64,000 bases of DNA from Mycobacterium ahvazicum (GCF_900176255.2 NZ_FXEG02000002.1:434001-498000); one strand, 5' to 3'; positions 1 through 11,924 are shown, counted from the first letter of the stretch. The notes: a model not told the origin generated them from the sequence alone. Numbers and translations: made by a program.

Positions 1-81
1 GCGTGGGGCGGCGCGTTCGGCACCATGCCGACCGGGCTCGATCTGGCACCCATCCTGGAGCGAGCCCTGGTAAAGGGCTGA
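1..81 (+). CDS. fadE8: C-terminal end of acyl-CoA dehydrogenase FadE8 (partial)
   Basis: Only the last 26 codons lie in the window; they end with TGA at 79–81. The peptide ends in ILERALVKG. The assignment rests mainly on position: in M. tuberculosis fadE8 (Rv0672) lies directly upstream of echA4, and the rest of the order here is the same. FadE8 is a FAD acyl-CoA dehydrogenase of fatty-acid oxidation. The fragment alone is too short to prove the family. Confidence 0.55.
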   Translation, partial: AWGGAFGTMPTGLDLAPILERALVKG

Positions 82-130
82 GCCACAACATGACCTGCGC
101 CATCGACAATAGCGAAATGAGCGATGAGGT

Positions 131-156
131 GGGGGCACCACCCGCTTGCGGGGGAG
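131..156 (+). repeat. 26-bp dispersed palindromic element, copy 1
   Basis: A 26-bp G-rich then C-rich element with the core CCCGCTTGCGGG lies in the fadE8–echA4 gap. The same element, inverted and with one mismatch, occurs at 51508–51533 behind sppA. Short intergenic palindromes of this type are dispersed in several slow-growing mycobacteria, by my recollection. It overlaps possible upstream starts of echA4 and so argues for the downstream GTG start. Confidence 0.6.
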
Positions 157-166
157 AGTGGCGCCC

Positions 167-1105
167 GTGACCCACGCGATCAGGCCGGTCGATTTCGACA
201 ACCTGAAGACGATGACCTACGAGGTCACCGACCGGGTGGCGCGGATCACCTTCAACCGGCCGGAAAAGGGCAACGCGATCGTCGCGGACACCCCGCTGGA
301 GCTCTCGGCGTTGGTCGAGCGGGCCGACCTCGATCCAGGAGTGCACGTCATTCTGGTATCCGGTCGCGGGGAAGGCTTTTGCGCGGGCTTCGACTTGTCC
401 GCCTACGCCGACCGCACCGGCTCGGCCGGTGGCACCGGCACCTATGAGGGCACGGTGCTGGACGGTAAGACCCAGGGCATCAACCACATGCCGGATCGCC
501 CGTGGGACCCGATGATCGATTACCAGATGATGAGCCGGTTCGTGCGCGGGTTCTCCAGCCTGATGCACGCCGACAAGCCGACGGTGGTCAAGATCCACGG
601 GTACTGCGTAGCCGGCGGCACCGATATCGCGCTGCATGCCGACCAGGTGATCGCCGCCGCCGACGCCAAGATCGGCTACCCGCCCACCCGGGTGTGGGGT
701 GTTCCGGCCGCGGGCCTATGGGCCCACCGCCTCGGTGACCAGCGCGCCAAACGTCTTCTGTTCACCGGTGATTCGATCACGGGTGCACAGGCCGCCGAGT
801 GGGGACTGGCCGTCGAGGCGCCGGATCCGAAGGACCTCGATGAGCGCACCGAACGGTTGGTGCAACGCATCGCGACGGTCCCGATCAACCAGCTGATCAT
901 GGTCAAACTCGCGCTGAATTCCGCGCTGCTGCAACAGGGTGTGGCCACCAGCCGGATGGTCAGCACGGTATTCGACGGTGTGGCTCGGCACACCCAAGAG
1001 GGACACGACTTCGTCGCCGACTCCGTCGAGCACGGTTTCCGCGAAGCGGTGCGGCATCGCGACGAGCCGTTCGGTGACTACGGCCGGCGCACCTCCGAGG
1101 TCTAG
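167..1105 (+). CDS. echA4: Enoyl-CoA hydratase/isomerase family protein EchA4
   Basis: A 312-residue crotonase-superfamily protein, probably cytoplasmic, acting on an acyl-CoA thioester. The two oxyanion-hole segments are visible: GRGEGFCAGFDL and HGYCVAGGTDIAL. The position of the first catalytic Glu of classical hydratases is Asp (GGTDIAL). The second, after the YPPTRVWGVP segment, is not an obvious Glu, so the chemistry may differ from simple hydration. I chose GTG at 167 because it gives the length of M. tuberculosis EchA4 and excludes the repeat at 131–156; a TTG at 146 is also open. It is followed after 2 nt by the PaaX-like gene, so the two are likely co-transcribed. Confidence 0.85.
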   Translation: MTHAIRPVDFDNLKTMTYEVTDRVARITFNRPEKGNAIVADTPLELSALVERADLDPGVHVILVSGRGEGFCAGFDLSAYADRTGSAGGTGTYEGTVLDGKTQGINHMPDRPWDPMIDYQMMSRFVRGFSSLMHADKPTVVKIHGYCVAGGTDIALHADQVIAAADAKIGYPPTRVWGVPAAGLWAHRLGDQRAKRLLFTGDSITGAQAAEWGLAVEAPDPKDLDERTERLVQRIATVPINQLIMVKLALNSALLQQGVATSRMVSTVFDGVARHTQEGHDFVADSVEHGFREAVRHRDEPFGDYGRRTSEV

Positions 1106-1107
1106 CC

Positions 1108-1830
1108 ATGCCGAACATGACGGCCCGGTCGGTGGTGCTGAGCGTGCTGCTCGGGGCGCACCCCGCCTGGGCGACTGCGAGCGAATTGATCAGGCTGACA
1201 GCCGATTTCGGGATCAAGGAAACGACGCTGCGGGTCGCGCTGACCCGCATGGTCGGTGCCGGCGATCTGATTCGCTCGGCCGACGGGTACCGGCTCTCGG
1301 ATCGGTTGCTGGCCCGCCAGGCCCGCCAGGACGAGGCGATGCGGCCACCCACCCGGGCCTGGCACGGAGACTGGCACGTCGTGATCGTCACCAGTGTGGG
1401 CACCGACGCCCGCACCCGGGCCGCGCAGCGAGCCAGCATGTACCGCAAGCGTTTCGGTGAACTTCGCGAGGGCGTCTGGATGCGGCCCGACAACCTCGAG
1501 CTCGACTTGGAGCCCGACGTAGCCGACCGGGTGCGGGTGCTCAAGGCTCGCGACGACGCACCCGAGCAGCTGGTCGCCGAACTGTGGGACCTGCCCGCAT
1601 GGGCGCAGGCCGGGCGACGCCTGGTCGACGAAATGGCCGGAGCCCGCGACATTCCCAGCAGGTTCATGGTGGCCGCGGCGATCGTGCGGCACCTGCTGAC
1701 CGACCCGATGCTGCCTGCCGAACTGCTGCCCGACGATTGGCCGGGTGCGCGGCTGCGCAGCGTCTACCACGACTTCGCGACCGAATTGCTGCAGCGGCGC
1801 GATACAACTCAACTTCAGGAGGCGAGATGA
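1108..1830 (+). CDS. PaaX-like transcriptional regulator (Rv0674 type)
   Basis: A 240-residue protein. The N-terminus (about residues 1–70) reads as a winged helix: SVVLSVLLGAHPAWATASEL followed by GIKETTLRVALTRMV, as in PaaX regulators, which sense phenylacetyl-CoA-like acyl-CoAs. The middle contains DWHVVIVTS, typical of the PaaX central domain. It sits between two crotonase genes, 2 nt after echA4 and overlapping echA5 by ATGA, so it probably controls this small acyl-CoA operon. The ligand is unknown. Confidence 0.8.
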   Translation: MPNMTARSVVLSVLLGAHPAWATASELIRLTADFGIKETTLRVALTRMVGAGDLIRSADGYRLSDRLLARQARQDEAMRPPTRAWHGDWHVVIVTSVGTDARTRAAQRASMYRKRFGELREGVWMRPDNLELDLEPDVADRVRVLKARDDAPEQLVAELWDLPAWAQAGRRLVDEMAGARDIPSRFMVAAAIVRHLLTDPMLPAELLPDDWPGARLRSVYHDFATELLQRRDTTQLQEAR

Positions 1831-2594
1831 CCGATCCGGTGCGAGTGGAGCGGAACGGCCCGGTGACGACGGTGATCCTGAACCGGCCAGCCGCGCGTAA
1901 CGCCGTGAACGGCCCGACGGCCGCGGCGCTGTACGAGGCTTTCGACGAATTCGACCGCGACGATTCCGCGTCGGTGGCCGTGCTGTGGGGCGACGGCGGA
2001 ACCTTCTGTGCGGGAGCCGATTTGAAGGCATTCGGCACGCCGGAAGCCAACTCGGTTCACACGACCGGTCCCGGCCCGATGGGCCCGTCGCGAATGGTGT
2101 TGTCCAAACCCGTGATTGCCGCGGTGAGCGGTTACGCCGTCGCGGGCGGCCTGGAGCTGGCTCTCTGGTGCGACATGCGGGTGGCCGAGGAGGATGCGGT
2201 GTTCGGGGTGTTCTGTCGCCGCTGGGGAGTGCCGCTGATCGACGGTGGCACCGTGCGGCTGCCGCGCCTGATCGGGCACAGCCGGGCGATGGACATGATC
2301 CTGACCGGCCGCGGTGTCAAAGCCGACGAAGCGCTCGCGATGGGACTGGCCAATCGCGTTGTCCCCCAAGGCGAATCGCGACAGGGCGCCGAGGATTTGG
2401 CCGCAGAATTGGCCGCCCTGCCCCAGCAGTGCCTGCGAGCGGACCGGCTTTCGGCACTAGAGCAGTGGGGCCTGTCGGAATCGCAGGCAATGGAACAGGA
2501 ATTCGCCAGTATCGCCAAAGTCGCCGCGGAAGCCAACGAGGGGGCCGGGCGGTTCGCGGCCGGCGCCGGACGGCACGGGGCGCCGGCCAGCTAG
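1827..2594 (+). CDS. echA5: Enoyl-CoA hydratase/isomerase family protein EchA5
   Basis: A 255-residue crotonase-fold protein. The oxyanion motif GTFCAGADLKA lies near residue 60, and the second segment GYAVAGGLELA keeps the first catalytic Glu. The second catalytic Glu is not evident in FCRRWGVPLIDGG. The ATG at 1827 overlaps the PaaX-like stop (ATGA) and follows AGGAGGCGAG, a strong ribosome binding site. A longer reading from 1584 runs inside the preceding gene and is rejected. The C-terminus is Gly/Ala-rich. Substrate unknown. Confidence 0.87.
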   Translation: MTDPVRVERNGPVTTVILNRPAARNAVNGPTAAALYEAFDEFDRDDSASVAVLWGDGGTFCAGADLKAFGTPEANSVHTTGPGPMGPSRMVLSKPVIAAVSGYAVAGGLELALWCDMRVAEEDAVFGVFCRRWGVPLIDGGTVRLPRLIGHSRAMDMILTGRGVKADEALAMGLANRVVPQGESRQGAEDLAAELAALPQQCLRADRLSALEQWGLSESQAMEQEFASIAKVAAEANEGAGRFAAGAGRHGAPAS

Positions 2595-2598
2595 CCGG

Positions 2599-3096
2599 TC
2601 AGCTCGCCTTGTTGATGGTGTTGCCCGAGCCGAGGTTGTCGACCTTTGGCTCACCATCCTTGTAAGTGATCGTGTTGTCCAGCCCCAGCACCGTGATGCG
2701 GGTATCGACCTTGTCGATGGTGATCTTGTTGTTGGCGCCGCCGACATTGACCGTCTGGCAGTTGCCGGTGACCGTCAGGGTGTTGTTGGAACCAGCGACA
2801 TTCAGCGATTTGCCGGTAGCGCAGTCAAGGGTTGCCGTCGTCCCCATCGAGCCGTAGTTCAGCGTGTTCCCGATTTCGACGGACGCCGTGGTGCTTTCGC
2901 TACCCGACGTCGTCGGCGCGGCCGCGCCCGTGGTCGTGGTCGTGGTGGTGGTGCTGCTCTTCGTCGTCGTGCTCGGGTTTCCCGGAGGGTTAGCGGTCGA
3001 ACTGCAACCGGACAGCACTACCGCCGCGACGGCCGGCGCCAGAGCGAATACCGCCAGCCGCGGCGATCGGTCAGTGATGTGGACGCGCAATGACAA
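2599..3096 (-). CDS. DUF3060 lipoprotein (Rv0679c homologue)
   Basis: A 165-residue exported lipoprotein. The N-terminus is Arg-containing then hydrophobic, and ends in the lipobox VVLSGC with Cys near 30. A Ser/Thr-rich linker (about 35–70) follows. The C-terminal half carries repeated GxNNTL/GANNKI-type strands, the DUF3060 pattern, which looks like a short beta-solenoid. The start is TTG at 3096 behind AAGGAGGGG. It lies 43 nt downstream of a second DUF3060 gene on the same strand, so the pair looks like an operon. Function unknown; the M. tuberculosis homologue is described as a threonine-rich cell-envelope protein. Confidence 0.82.
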   Translation of the reverse strand: MSLRVHITDRSPRLAVFALAPAVAAVVLSGCSSTANPPGNPSTTTKSSTTTTTTTTGAAAPTTSGSESTTASVEIGNTLNYGSMGTTATLDCATGKSLNVAGSNNTLTVTGNCQTVNVGGANNKITIDKVDTRITVLGLDNTITYKDGEPKVDNLGSGNTINKAS

Positions 3097-3139
3097 TGTG
3101 TTCCCCTCCTTGGTGTCCCCAACGGGAAGTCGCGGTGCC

Positions 3140-3517
3140 TCAGGCAGGCACCTGCTGCAGCCGGTTTACCATTCCCAGCTCTCGGCCGCGGTCCCAGAGG
3201 ATCGGCGAACCGTTGTGAAAGAAGACGGTCTGGTCGTAGCCGTACACCGTGATGTCGTGCGTGACCGAGTCCGCGATGATCGTGTTGCCCGAGCCCATCA
3301 CCGTCACCGCCCAGCAGTTGCCGAGCGCGTTGACCGAGTTCCCGGTGCCGTTGACGATCAGGGTTCCGTCGTTGCAATCCAGGGTTTGCGTGGTGTTCTG
3401 CCCGATGACGTGCGTGTCGCCGTTCTTGGCGTGCGCGGCCGGCGGCGGCGCGGCGAGTGCGGCCGCAAGCGCGATGACACAGGTTGCAAGCGACCCGGCG
3501 ACGGTTCTCCGGTGCAC
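3140..3517 (-). CDS. Secreted DUF3060 protein (Rv0680c homologue)
   Basis: A 125-residue protein with a cleavable signal peptide (HRRTVAGS, then an Ala-rich hydrophobic stretch ending APPPAAHAKN) and a DUF3060 body with strands such as GTGNSVNALGNCW and GSGNTI. It is a paralogue of the neighbouring lipoprotein but lacks a lipobox, so it is probably secreted or periplasmic. GTG at 3517 is preferred because AAGGGGG lies just upstream and it gives the M. tuberculosis length. Longer forms from upstream codons remain open. Probably co-transcribed with the lipoprotein gene. Confidence 0.78.
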   Translation of the reverse strand: MHRRTVAGSLATCVIALAAALAAPPPAAHAKNGDTHVIGQNTTQTLDCNDGTLIVNGTGNSVNALGNCWAVTVMGSGNTIIADSVTHDITVYGYDQTVFFHNGSPILWDRGRELGMVNRLQQVPA

Positions 3518-3648
3518 CGCGGCCCCCTTCGTGTCGGCGGGGATCTGCTGGACTGAGCCTACGTGCATTTGCCTGCTCGATGGCAAATAATTTTCCTCGC
3601 GGCCAACTGCGAGCCGCTCGGGTTACCTCCGAGTAGATTGGCGACTCT

Positions 3649-3671
3649 GTCAACTAGAGTCATTAGTTGAC
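3649..3671. promoter_or_regulatory. Palindromic operator between DUF3060 pair and TetR gene
   Basis: Perfect 8-bp arms GTCAACTA and TAGTTGAC are separated by 7 nt. The site lies 36 nt before the tetR-type ATG, inside the divergent intergenic region. Size and symmetry fit a TetR-family operator, probably autoregulatory and possibly controlling both directions. This is inference from symmetry and position. Confidence 0.6.
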
Positions 3672-3706
3672 CTCCACCTATTCACCGCAATCGAGGGGCG
3701 ACCGCC

Positions 3707-4354
3707 ATGGCAGTTCATCCGGAACAGCCGACGGCGGGAGGGCGCCAGCGTGGCGGCAGGTCCGGATCCCGGCCGGGAAAGCTGAGCCGGGACGGCATCG
3801 TCGATGGCGCACTGACATTCCTGGACCGCGAGGGCTGGGACTCGCTGACCATCAACGCGCTGGCGACCCAGTTGGGCACCAAGGGGCCGTCGCTCTATAA
3901 CCACGTGGACAGCCTGGAGGACCTGCGTCGCGCCGTTCGGATCCGGGTCATAGACGACATCATCATGATGCTGAACCGGGTCGGGGAGGGGCGGGCCCGC
4001 GATGACGCGGTGCTGGTCATGGCCGGGGCTTACCGCAGCTATGCCCATCACCACCCCGGGCGGTACTCGGCCTTCACCCGGATGCCGCTGGGCGGCGATG
4101 ACCCTGAATACACCGCGGCAACCCGGGGTGCGGCCGCGCCGGTGATCGCGGTGTTGTCCTCGTATGGCCTCGACGGCGAGGAGGCGTTTTTCGCCGCGCT
4201 CGAATTCTGGTCCGCCCTGCACGGGTTCGTCTTGCTGGAAATGACCGGTGTCATGGACGACATCGACACCGATGCGCTGTTCACCGAAATGGTGTTGCGG
4301 CTGGCAACGGGTTTGGACAGGCGCACCGCGCCGGGCGGCGCCGCGCCGAAGTAG
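3707..4354 (+). CDS. TetR-family regulator (Rv0681 homologue)
   Basis: A 215-residue regulator. A basic Gly/Arg-rich leader (about 1–25) precedes the helix-turn-helix: LSRDGIVDGALTFLDREG, then LTINALATQLGTKGPSLYNHV. The C-terminal region (about 75–205) resembles the TetR C-terminal ligand-binding domain seen in TetR/TetR-like regulators. It starts at ATG 3707 and is divergent from the DUF3060 pair, with the palindrome at 3649–3671 in between. It precedes rpsL but ends before the rpsL promoter. Ligand unknown. Confidence 0.85.
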   Translation: MAVHPEQPTAGGRQRGGRSGSRPGKLSRDGIVDGALTFLDREGWDSLTINALATQLGTKGPSLYNHVDSLEDLRRAVRIRVIDDIIMMLNRVGEGRARDDAVLVMAGAYRSYAHHHPGRYSAFTRMPLGGDDPEYTAATRGAAAPVIAVLSSYGLDGEEAFFAALEFWSALHGFVLLEMTGVMDDIDTDALFTEMVLRLATGLDRRTAPGGAAPK

Positions 4355-4405
4355 CGGTCCACCGCGGGCGCGCGCCGGGTTGAGCGGTTGCGTCCAGCGG
4401 CCGCT

Positions 4406-4435
4406 TTGACCTGTTCGACCAGCGGCGGGTATTGT
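4406..4435 (+). promoter_or_regulatory. rpsL operon promoter
   Basis: The -35 TTGACC (4406–4411) and -10 TATTGT (4430–4435) are 18 nt apart. They give a transcript starting near 4442 and a leader of about 190 nt before rpsL. Between 4355 and 4633 there is no gene; apart from this promoter I see nothing else there. Confidence 0.6.
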
Positions 4436-4633
4436 GGTGGCTCGTGCCTGGCGGCTTACGGCGCCTGACGTAAGGAAGTGGATGCCGGGCGAATTCGCAT
4501 GTCCACCAAGTATCGGATGACTCCGGTGCTGAGCGGGTGCGACACACCCGGCCGCGGGGTAGTGCGGCGGGGAAAAACTGCAGTACAGAGACTTAAGAGC
4601 AGCAAGAAGACTTCGAACACAGAAAGCCAGTAG

Positions 4634-5008
4634 ATGCCAACCATTCAGCAGCTGGTCCGCAAGGGTCGCCGCGACAAGATCGCCAAGGTCAAGACCGCGG
4701 CCCTGAAGGGCAGCCCGCAGCGCCGTGGCGTATGCACCCGCGTGTACACCACCACCCCGAAGAAGCCGAACTCGGCACTTCGGAAGGTCGCGCGTGTGAA
4801 GCTGACGAGCCAGGTCGAGGTCACCGCCTACATCCCGGGTGAGGGCCACAACCTGCAGGAGCACTCGATGGTGCTGGTGCGTGGCGGTCGTGTGAAGGAC
4901 CTGCCCGGTGTGCGCTACAAAATCATCCGCGGTTCGCTGGACACCCAGGGTGTCAAGAATCGCAAGCAGGCTCGCAGCCGTTACGGCGCCAAGAAGGAGA
5001 AGAGCTAA
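4634..5008 (+). CDS. rpsL: 30S ribosomal protein S12
   Basis: A 124-residue S12, full length, with the conserved [17 protein letters not shown] and [14 protein letters not shown] segments. Residues 43 and 88, where streptomycin-resistance changes occur in mycobacteria, are both Lys, the susceptible form. It is the first gene of the rpsL-rpsG-fusA group. Its TAA overlaps the rpsG ATG by one base (TAATG). Confidence 0.98.
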
Positions 5009-5478
5009 TGCCGCGCAAGGGGCCCGCGCCGAAGCGTCCGCTGGTCAACGACCCGGTCTATGGATCGCAGCTGGTGACCCAGCTGGTCAACAAGGTCCTG
5101 CTGCAGGGGAAGAAATCGGTCGCTGAGCGCATTGTTTATGGTGCGCTCGAGCAAGCTCGCGATAAGACCGGTACCGATCCGGTGATCACGCTCAAGCGCG
5201 CTCTCGACAACGTCAAGCCCGCCCTGGAGGTGCGCAGCCGCCGCGTCGGTGGTGCGACCTACCAGGTGCCCGTCGAGGTGCGTCCGGACCGGTCCACCAC
5301 GCTGGCGCTGCGCTGGCTTGTCAGCTTCTCCCGGGCCCGCCGGGAGAAGACGATGATCGAGCGGCTGGCGAACGAGATCCTGGACGCCAGCAATGGCCTC
5401 GGGGCTTCCGTCAAGCGGCGTGAGGACACCCACAAGATGGCCGAGGCCAACCGCGCCTTCGCGCACTATCGCTGGTAG
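5008..5478 (+). CDS. rpsG: 30S ribosomal protein S7
   Basis: A 156-residue S7, usual bacterial length, starting [11 protein letters not shown] and ending in AHYRW. It binds the 3' domain of 16S rRNA and starts assembly of the small-subunit head. It is coupled to rpsL by a one-base overlap; fusA follows after 87 nt. Confidence 0.98.
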   Translation: MPRKGPAPKRPLVNDPVYGSQLVTQLVNKVLLQGKKSVAERIVYGALEQARDKTGTDPVITLKRALDNVKPALEVRSRRVGGATYQVPVEVRPDRSTTLALRWLVSFSRARREKTMIERLANEILDASNGLGASVKRREDTHKMAEANRAFAHYRW

Positions 5479-5565
5479 AGCCCAAGCGGGCGCCAAACTG
5501 GCAGAGTGGCCGGGCGTAAACCGACAGCGAACTAACAACGCAATCGAAAGAGTGGGAAGACTTCT

Positions 5566-7661
<2,096 letters not shown>

Positions 7662-7680
<19 letters not shown>

Positions 7681-7800
7681 GTGTCAACTCACGAGTTCGG
7701 AGCCGAGCAATCCGTCGGGCGGAAGGCGACGGGCGAGTGAGTGTCAACTCACGAGTTCGGAGCCGAGCAATACGTCGGGCGGAAGGCGACGGGCGAGTGA
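7662..7800 (+). repeat. 60-bp tandem repeat derived from the fusA 3' end
   Basis: Two complete 60-bp units (7681–7740 and 7741–7800) differ only at 7712/7772 (c/a). A 19-bp partial copy forms the end of fusA (7662–7680). Each unit ends with the fusA tail and its stop and contains a small stem GTGAG…CTCAC around that stop. The array fills most of the fusA–tuf gap, a setting like MIRU-type minisatellites. Copy number could vary between strains. Confidence 0.9.
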
Positions 7801-7900
7801 ACACCAGCTCGGAGTAACCTAGCCCGGTTACCACCGCGGCACTTACAACAACATCAACACTGCTTTTCAAAAGCACCAATCAGTCCAGGAGGACACACAA

Positions 7901-9091
<1,191 letters not shown>

Positions 9092-9097
9092 TTCCAC

Positions 9098-9146
9098 AGC
9101 ACGGGGCCCGGACTCGCCGATCTCGGCGGTCCGGGTCTTGTGCTTT
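9098..9146 (+). terminator. Terminator hairpin after tuf
   Basis: A long interrupted stem: AGCAC pairs with GTGCT at the base, and CCCGGAC…CGCCGA pairs with TCGGCG…TCCGGG, with a TC loop and then a short T run. It begins 7 nt after the tuf stop. The short T tract is normal for mycobacterial terminators. Confidence 0.75.
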
Positions 9147-9265
9147 CTGGCCCGCCCGAAAGCTCTGCACACCTGGTCAGCGAATTTCCGGTAAGATCTT
9201 GCGATGTCCAGTCTGAAATTGACGGTTCGGGAATTTGACCGTCTTGGCCTGGCCGGGAGGTTCGG

Positions 9266-10072
9266 ATGTCGTTCGTAAATGCGACGCCGGAGTATGTGGC
9301 GGCCGCGGCATCAGACCTGGAAAAAATCGGTACGGCGATCAACTACGCCAACTCGATGGCCTCTGGCGCGACGTCGGTTGTTCAGGCCGCCGGCGCCGAC
9401 GCGGTTTCGGCGAGCATCTCGCACCTGTTCGGCGTGCACGCGGCGGCCTATCAGGCGATCAGCGCGCAGGCGGCGCTATTCCACAACCAGTTTGTGCAGC
9501 TCATGAGTGGTGGGGCCCAGCAGTATGCGGACACCGAGGTCGTCAACGCCGAGCCGTTGGCGGTCGCCCCGCAGGCGGTGGCGGGTGCGGCCAACCTATC
9601 CGGCCAGGCAATGAGCAGTCAGCAATTCATCGGCGCTGCGGCGCAGGCGGGCGGCGTGGCATCCGGGGCGCCGGTGGCAGCGGCGGTGCAACCGGCTGCA
9701 GCGGCGCCGGCCGCCGCGGCGGCGCCCACGGTCGCCCCGGCAACAGCAACGGTGACGCCGATGGCGGCAACCACCACGGCGGCGGCCCCGGCCGGGGCTT
9801 CGGCAACGGCGCCCCACTCAGAAACATCGGCGTATGCAGCGGCGGCGCCGGCAGCAGCGGCGGCGGCCCCCGCGGCAGCAGCGGTACCCCCCGCTGCGAC
9901 GGCAGCCGATGTCGCCGGCCCGGCGACCGCCGCTACCGCCCCGCCGGATGTGGCGGCCGCGGAACTGTCGTCGGCCACGATGCTGCCCGCGGCGATGCCC
10001 CTGTCCAACGGGCCGGCCATGGCGCCGCCGCCCGCCTCTCCCAAAGGCGCACCACCGAAGCCATCGCGCTGA
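9266..10072 (+). CDS. PE-family protein with Ala/Pro-rich C-terminus
   Basis: A 268-residue PE protein. The N-terminal PE domain (about 1–95) starts MSFVNATPEY with the Pro-Glu pair at 8–9. The ESX secretion signal YxxxE is at 87–91 (YADTE). The rest is an Ala/Pro/Val-rich low-complexity tail ending PPPASPKGAPPKPSR. Such proteins leave the cell through an ESX type VII system, usually with a PPE partner; no PPE gene is adjacent. By memory this gene is not present between tuf and Rv0686 in M. tuberculosis, so it looks like a lineage-specific insertion. ATG follows GGGAGG. Confidence 0.85.
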   Translation: MSFVNATPEYVAAAASDLEKIGTAINYANSMASGATSVVQAAGADAVSASISHLFGVHAAAYQAISAQAALFHNQFVQLMSGGAQQYADTEVVNAEPLAVAPQAVAGAANLSGQAMSSQQFIGAAAQAGGVASGAPVAAAVQPAAAAPAAAAAPTVAPATATVTPMAATTTAAAPAGASATAPHSETSAYAAAAPAAAAAAPAAAAVPPAATAADVAGPATAATAPPDVAAAELSSATMLPAAMPLSNGPAMAPPPASPKGAPPKPSR

Positions 10073-10126
10073 CTGCCAGGGCCGATGCCCGCACGCAGGC
10101 TATGGATACAGCGCACGCGACAGCGC

Positions 10127-10132
10127 TAATCT
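10127..10132 (+). promoter_or_regulatory. -10 element before SHOCT membrane protein gene
   Basis: TAATCT fits the mycobacterial TANNNT -10 and lies 36 nt before the GTG at 10168, leaving room for the GAGGCGAGGAG ribosome site. A clear -35 is not seen. Confidence 0.4.
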
Positions 10133-10167
10133 GACACGAACCTTCCCGGCGAGGCGAGGAGAAACAC

Positions 10168-10992
10168 GTGTTGGCGCGGTATCTGAAGACACAGTTGGTC
10201 GTTTTGCTGTGCGGTGGTCTGGTCGGGCCGATCTTTCTGGTCGTCTACTTCACCCTGGGGCTGGGCAACCTGCTGCAATGGATGTTCTACGTCGGCCTAC
10301 TCATCACCGTGGCCGACGTGCTCATCGCACTCGCGCTGACCAACTACGGTGCGAAATCGGCGGCCAAGTCCGCGCTGCTCGAACAGCACGGGGTGCTGGC
10401 GCTCGCCCAAATCGTCGGGCTCTCCGAGACGGGAACCCGGATCAACGACCAGCCGCTGGTGAAGGTCGACCTGCACATCGAGGGACCCGGCTTCCCGGCG
10501 TTCGACAGTCAAGACCGGGTCATCGCCAACGTCACCCGGTTGGGCAACCTCACCGCGCGAAAGCTCGTGGTATTGCTTGACCCTACGACGCAGGAATACC
10601 AAATCGACTGGGAGCGAAGCGCTTTGGTCAATGGTCTGGTACCCGCGCAGTTTACGGTGGCCGAGGACAACCGGACCTATGACCTTAGCGGGCAAGCCGG
10701 GCCGCTGATGGAGATCCTGCAGATCCTCAAGGACAACAACGTTCCGCTCAACCGGATGGTCGACATCCGGTCGAACCCGGCGCTGCGCGAACAGATCCAG
10801 GCGGTGGTGCGCCGCGCGGCCGCCCAGGCGCCCGCGGCGCAGGGGGCCCCGGCCGGAGCGGCGCCCGTCGCCACGCCGCCCCAGGCCTCGATCGCCGATC
10901 GGCTCCAACAGCTCGAGACACTGCGCGCCAGTGGCGCTTTGACCGACGACGAATACAACGCACGCCGGACCCAGATCATCTCGGAGATCTGA
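10168..10992 (+). CDS. Membrane protein with C-terminal SHOCT domain (Rv0686 homologue)
   Basis: A 274-residue protein. Two transmembrane helices lie in the first 60 residues (LVVLLCGGLVGPIFLVVYF and a second at about 36–58). A soluble region of about 140 residues and an Ala/Pro linker follow. The last 33 residues form a SHOCT motif (IADRLQQLETLRASGALTDD, then EYNARRTQIISEI), a short helical hairpin often found at the ends of oligomerising proteins. The start is GTG 10168 behind GAGGCGAGGAG. Function unknown; it lies just upstream of the putative KstR-controlled operon but has its own promoter. Confidence 0.8.
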   Translation: MLARYLKTQLVVLLCGGLVGPIFLVVYFTLGLGNLLQWMFYVGLLITVADVLIALALTNYGAKSAAKSALLEQHGVLALAQIVGLSETGTRINDQPLVKVDLHIEGPGFPAFDSQDRVIANVTRLGNLTARKLVVLLDPTTQEYQIDWERSALVNGLVPAQFTVAEDNRTYDLSGQAGPLMEILQILKDNNVPLNRMVDIRSNPALREQIQAVVRRAAAQAPAAQGAPAGAAPVATPPQASIADRLQQLETLRASGALTDDEYNARRTQIISEI

Positions 10993-11017
10993 GCCCGTCC
11001 GCGTCGGCGAGCCAAGT

Positions 11018-11031
11018 TAGAACACGTTTCA
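11018..11031. promoter_or_regulatory. KstR-type operator
   Basis: TAGAACACGTTTCA fits the KstR consensus TNNAACNNGTTNNA at every defined position. It sits 10 nt upstream of the -10 TAGCCT (11042–11047) of the short-chain dehydrogenase operon, where a repressor would block RNA polymerase. KstR represses cholesterol catabolism genes in mycobacteria. Binding here is inference. Confidence 0.65.
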
Positions 11032-11041
11032 GTTTCGCTGC

Positions 11042-11899
<858 letters not shown>

Positions 11900-11924
11900 G
11901 CGTCGCGCGTGCTATGAACTCCAC

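Noticed and set aside
4456-4644. 62-codon minus-strand frame in the rpsL leader
   Set aside because: Starts inside rpsL on the opposite strand and has no ribosome site; its one hydrophobic stretch is not enough to call a gene.
3650-4864. 404-codon minus-strand frame opposite the TetR gene and rpsL
   Set aside because: Arg/Gly/His-rich shadow covering two known plus-strand genes and their gap; no conserved domain is visible.
9098-9146. Possible attenuator or riboswitch between tuf and the PE gene
   Set aside because: The structure is a simple hairpin with a short T run right after the tuf stop, best explained as a terminator.
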